A DNA stretch of 64,000 nt, taken from an uncultured Acidobacteriia bacterium. GTDB lineage: Bacteria > Acidobacteriota > Terriglobia > Bryobacterales > Bryobacteraceae. Below, one piece after another: positions 61,153-64,000 of the stretch; the first letter of the stretch is position 1, and each line of letters begins with the position of its first letter. The notes under the pieces are model-generated. The model saw only the letters and a program-made list of their open reading frames with translations, ran no database searches and was not told where the DNA came from. The stretch covers positions 62,001 to 126,000 of the forward strand of contig CAIXXM010000083.1 of the NCBI GenBank assembly GCA_903923395.1. The letters are read 5' to 3'. A program made the translations under genes and the position numbers.

Positions 61153-62169
61153 ATGAGCCGTAAAGTCCTCATCCGTGCCACTAACTGGCTGGGGGACGCT
61201 ATCATGTCCCTCCCCGCGATCCGGCAGGCCGCAACCGCGTTCGCCGGGGCGGAAATCCATGTTATGGCCCGCCCGGCTGTGGCTCCCGTTTACCAATACG
61301 AACGGAGCATCACCCGCGTCATCCCACTTCCAGCCGGGCGGGGACTCTCAGATTTCGGCAGCAAACTCCGGATAGCGGGCGAACTCCGCAAAGAACAGTA
61401 TGAGGCGGCGATACTGCTCCCCAACTCGTTTGAGAGCGCGTTGATCCCGAAACTGGCGGGCATCAAACGCATCATTGGCTACAACCGGGATGGCCGCGGC
61501 TTTCTGCTGTCAGAAGCCATCCACGTCCCCAAATCCGAGCATACGCAGCCACACGAACGCTATTACTACCTGGAACTCCTTCGCCGCGCCACGGTCATTC
61601 CAGATGTTCCCGACGTACCCGTCATTCTCTTCGATCAACTCCCTGCAGCACGCGACCGCGGCACGAAACTCTTCGAATCGCTTGGAATTGCGCTCCCGGT
61701 GATCGGTATCGCTCCCGGTGCAGCTTATGGAACCGCAAAACGCTGGCTCCCCGAAAACTTCGCCGAGGCCGCGAAGGATCTCGCCGCTGACGGGTATTCC
61801 ATTGTCATTTTCGGCAGCGATTCTGAAAAGGAGGATTGCGATCTTGTGGCGAAGCTCAGCGGTGGCCGCAACCTCGCAGGGCAAACCAAACTCCGCGATT
61901 TCCTGGACCTGACCGCCGCCGCATCACTCTTCCTCACCAATGATTCCGGTGCCATGCACGCTGCTTACGCGTCCGGCATTCCTACGGTCACGGTCTTCGG
62001 CCCCACCAAAGAACTACACACCGGCCCCGTGGGACCCAAGGCCCGCATCCTGCGCCACAATGTGGAATGCGCCCCCTGCATGCTGCGCAAGTGCCCGATT
62101 GAAGACCACCCCTGCATGTCTCTGGTCCCGGCAGCGAAAGTGGTGCAGATCGCGAAAACGCTGCTATAG
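61153..62169 (+). CDS. waaF: Lipopolysaccharide heptosyltransferase II-like (GT9)
   Basis: This 338-aa GT-B glycosyltransferase family 9 member has N-terminal ATNWLGDAIMSLPAIRQ, a middle IGIAPGAAYGTAKRWLPENF (ADP-heptose-binding segment) and C-terminal LTNDSGAMHAAYASGIPTVTVFGPT, the WaaF/WaaC signature. It transfers heptose to the LPS inner core. The length is typical. It is the last gene of the surA/ppiC-yhaM-blaI-waaF set, all outer-envelope or RNA-related, and converges with the uncharacterised gene at 62186. Confidence 0.92.
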   Translation: MSRKVLIRATNWLGDAIMSLPAIRQAATAFAGAEIHVMARPAVAPVYQYERSITRVIPLPAGRGLSDFGSKLRIAGELRKEQYEAAILLPNSFESALIPKLAGIKRIIGYNRDGRGFLLSEAIHVPKSEHTQPHERYYYLELLRRATVIPDVPDVPVILFDQLPAARDRGTKLFESLGIALPVIGIAPGAAYGTAKRWLPENFAEAAKDLAADGYSIVIFGSDSEKEDCDLVAKLSGGRNLAGQTKLRDFLDLTAAASLFLTNDSGAMHAAYASGIPTVTVFGPTKELHTGPVGPKARILRHNVECAPCMLRKCPIEDHPCMSLVPAAKVVQIAKTLL

Positions 62170-62185
62170 CGGGTGAACTGAATTG

Positions 62186-63397
62186 TCACCAGGGCAATTG
62201 GGAGCCGATGGGATCCAGTCCCTTGCTGATATCGATCTCCTCGCAACCTGGCGTCAGGCGCGGGGTAATTCCAATCATGCGCAATTCGGACGCGCGTTCG
62301 CCGGAGATGCGGAAGACGATGCTGTGCGGTTCGTCCGCGATACGGACCGCAACCTCCCAAACGGGCGGCGGCCCCGAGCAACGGGCTACAGCCTTCCATT
62401 CGGAAATCCCGGATTTTAGAGCTATGGCAGTTGCCGAACGGCGTTCAGTCGCCACGGCTGTTGCGTAATCCGACGGATGGATATCACCCGCGTCAAGCCA
62501 CTCTGCGATGAATCCAGCCCGGGTCAGCGCGATAGGCGACTGTCGAACCGCACGGCCGTGCTCAATCTTGTAGCTTGCAATGGAAGCGGTCTCCGCTAAC
62601 TCGGTATCCGGGAGTCCCCCGTTATAAAGAAAGGTGACCTCACTGCCGCGGATCGAAGCCAAGACCGGCGGACCCTCTCTGTCATGCGCCCAAAGCGGGC
62701 GGGCAAGCAGATTGAAATTGGACACGCCATTCATTCGATCAATTCGAATGCTCTTTCCGTTCCAAGTCGATGTACAGTTCGAGATTGCCCATCCACTGGC
62801 GAAAATGCGTCCGCCCCGGGCATCTTTCCCACCTACTGCGAGGCTCGAAAGATAGAACGCTCCGGATGCAGGAAGACCGCCATTGACCCAGCCGAGCCTT
62901 CGGCGCGACGGTTTGTCATAGAGGATCAATGTAACATCTAGTCCACACCAATCGTTCGTATAGATCGGGGCCTGAACAGCAAGCAAATCTTGTACGTCCG
63001 CGATTTGCACTTCCGCAGGAGGTTCGATACGCCCAACGTCCGACAAGTTAATATCCAAACTGGAGGCGTTGGTCTGCTTTGGAAGCGCACCCGCCGCCTT
63101 AAGCTCCGACGCCATACTTTTCCAGCTTTCGCGGGCTTTGACGCGGGTATCAATCCATGCGAGATACGCAGCCTGTATCTGCAGGAACTTGGCTTTTGAC
63201 AGTGACTTATCGGACTGTGCGCCACGCAGGTAACGCGCCAAAACAGCCGTATCAGGACGGGTTACTGCAGCCGCCAGGAGGAATACGCCGCTGGCGGCAC
63301 CCCGCGTGGGTCGACTGTTCGGCATTTCGGTTAGTAGCGGTGCAAGAACCTCCAAACCTAACATCGCCAGCACGAGCGGGAGAATACGGAGCACCAT
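62186..63397 (-). CDS. Exported protein of unknown function
   Basis: This ~403-aa protein starts with a hydrophobic segment (MVLRILPLVLAMLGLEVLAPL), likely a signal peptide or anchor. The remainder alternates helix (AKFLQIQAAYLAWIDTRVKA) and beta-rich parts (VTLILYDKPSRRRLGW, GRIFASGWAISNCTSTWNGK), with two cysteines close to ends of strands. No catalytic motif is visible. The longer in-frame opening to 63652 is rejected because it runs through the divergent gene. Codon use seems a little less GC-biased than in waaF. I do not recognise a family. Confidence 0.65.
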   Translation of the reverse strand: MVLRILPLVLAMLGLEVLAPLLTEMPNSRPTRGAASGVFLLAAAVTRPDTAVLARYLRGAQSDKSLSKAKFLQIQAAYLAWIDTRVKARESWKSMASELKAAGALPKQTNASSLDINLSDVGRIEPPAEVQIADVQDLLAVQAPIYTNDWCGLDVTLILYDKPSRRRLGWVNGGLPASGAFYLSSLAVGGKDARGGRIFASGWAISNCTSTWNGKSIRIDRMNGVSNFNLLARPLWAHDREGPPVLASIRGSEVTFLYNGGLPDTELAETASIASYKIEHGRAVRQSPIALTRAGFIAEWLDAGDIHPSDYATAVATERRSATAIALKSGISEWKAVARCSGPPPVWEVAVRIADEPHSIVFRISGERASELRMIGITPRLTPGCEEIDISKGLDPIGSQLPW

Positions 63398-63488
63398 TGA
63401 ATTATCGCAGTTTGAATATGGGTGCCCGGAGGGAACTATAGCCGGGCAATTCGCAGCCGCAAGGTCCGAATATGTAGAGAATAGTGCT

Positions 63489-64000
63489 ATGTCAGCAACA
63501 GCCCGTCCAAACCGGCAAGCCCCTCGTTTGGCAGTACTTCTGGCTGCGGAAGCACCGGTGGGCGTTGTCTTGCGGCGCGGGCCAACAAAACTGGTGCAGG
63601 TGATCATCTGGAACCGTGAGACCGATAAATTCAGACTAGGCCCATGGTTCAAAGGCCGGATATTCGCCGACCGCTCGGATGTGTCCCCGGATGGACGCCA
63701 CTTGATTTACTTCGCCATGGGCGGTGTGGCCTGGGCCATCCCAGCCACAGGGGGAACCTGGACGGCAATTTCAACCTTGCCCTCACTGAAAGCTGATGCG
63801 CTTTGGGGGCAAGGCGACACGTGGGGCGGTGGCGGAGTGTTTACCTCCAATAACTCTTTCTGGCTTAATGCGGATGAGAACACCTTTTTGATCCATGACA
63901 ATTCGGGCCTCCGCAGAGATACCATCCCGCCAGCGTCTCCACGTTTGCTACGCAAGGGCTGGGTATGCAGCAATAGCACGGAACCCGTTGATTGTATTTA
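63489..64000 (+). CDS. Uncharacterised conserved protein, 3' end outside window
   Basis: From ATG 63489 the frame stays open for 170 codons to the window edge. The N-terminus LAVLLAAEAPVGVVLRRGPT, then LVQVIIWNRETDKFRLGPWF, SDVSPDGRHLIYF and LWGQGDTWGGGGVF match a pattern I recall from hypothetical proteins in several phyla (R-L-A-V-L-L then V-L-R-R-G-P, and later GxGGGGxF). The fold is probably a beta-propeller-like repeat of WD- or kelch-type strands. It is divergent from the gene ending at 62186, with about 90 bp between the two starts. Confidence 0.6.
   Translation, partial: MSATARPNRQAPRLAVLLAAEAPVGVVLRRGPTKLVQVIIWNRETDKFRLGPWFKGRIFADRSDVSPDGRHLIYFAMGGVAWAIPATGGTWTAISTLPSLKADALWGQGDTWGGGGVFTSNNSFWLNADENTFLIHDNSGLRRDTIPPASPRLLRKGWVCSNSTEPVDCI

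Overview
The window looks like a chromosomal segment of an Acidobacteriota bacterium, most likely class Terriglobia (order Bryobacterales, the Solibacter-type lineage). This is an inference. It rests on two very large Oar-type TonB-dependent receptors with an N-terminal carboxypeptidase-like domain, an ECF sigma factor directly followed by a Pkn2-type Ser/Thr kinase with a TPR-like tail, DUF1080 and FG-GAP secreted proteins, a Tat-exported sulfatase, and GC-rich coding DNA. No tRNA, rRNA, CRISPR array, transposase or phage gene was seen. Most of the window is ordinary chromosome with short accessory stretches.

Layout. 1-1000: the 3' part of a SIS-domain gene and a small secreted Lys-rich protein. 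990-12334 (minus strand): an AAA ATPase/membrane-protein pair behind an AT-rich operator-like region, then tyrS-alaS-ypdA, a small Cys/His protein, a TIGR01777 epimerase, a heptad-repeat coiled coil and a sulfatase. 12.5-18 kb: secreted proteins (NTF2-like, SMP-30, DUF1080, FG-GAP) and a TgpA-like transglutaminase. 18-21.5 kb: TonB-dependent receptor 1, with a clear intrinsic terminator and an upstream 16-bp palindrome. 21.6-28 kb: amidase with a GatC-like partner, gamma-glutamylcyclotransferase plus aminotransferase, an ECF sigma factor with a translationally coupled 59-aa protein, a P-loop kinase, prfA and a DUF1385 protein. 28-30 kb: a decayed Uma2-family gene, a membrane coiled-coil protein and a frameshifted glycine-zipper gene.

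29.9-33.3 kb: a lipoprotein/histidine kinase/sigma54-activator operon. 33.4-41 kb: SGNH hydrolase, TfoX-like protein, methylmalonyl-CoA mutase large subunit, glycosyltransferase, M24 peptidase and small proteins. 41-44 kb: the ECF sigma/Ser-Thr kinase pair. 44-57 kb: a carbohydrate region with a uronate isomerase, a PAS-GGDEF-EAL protein, an ExuT-like MFS transporter, a regulator joining an IclR-type HTH to a sugar-binding domain, a GH51 arabinofuranosidase, TonB-dependent receptor 2 and a DUF1080 protein. These are consistent with uptake and use of arabinose/uronate-containing plant polymers. 57.5-62 kb: ssb with a ComEA-like protein, and a compact surA/ppiC-yhaM-blaI-waaF operon. The right edge holds two uncharacterised genes, the last one cut by the window end.

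Items most worth following up are a ~75-bp hairpin-forming intergenic repeat present twice (38.2 and 52.6 kb), the Uma2 gene reduced by an internal deletion plus an in-frame stop, the frameshifted glycine-zipper gene, the small gene overlapping the ECF sigma start, the IclR-HTH/periplasmic-binding fusion, and the AAA ATPase module. No gene set here is clearly a new defence or mobile system. The AAA pair is the best candidate for an undescribed module, and its function cannot be read from the sequence.
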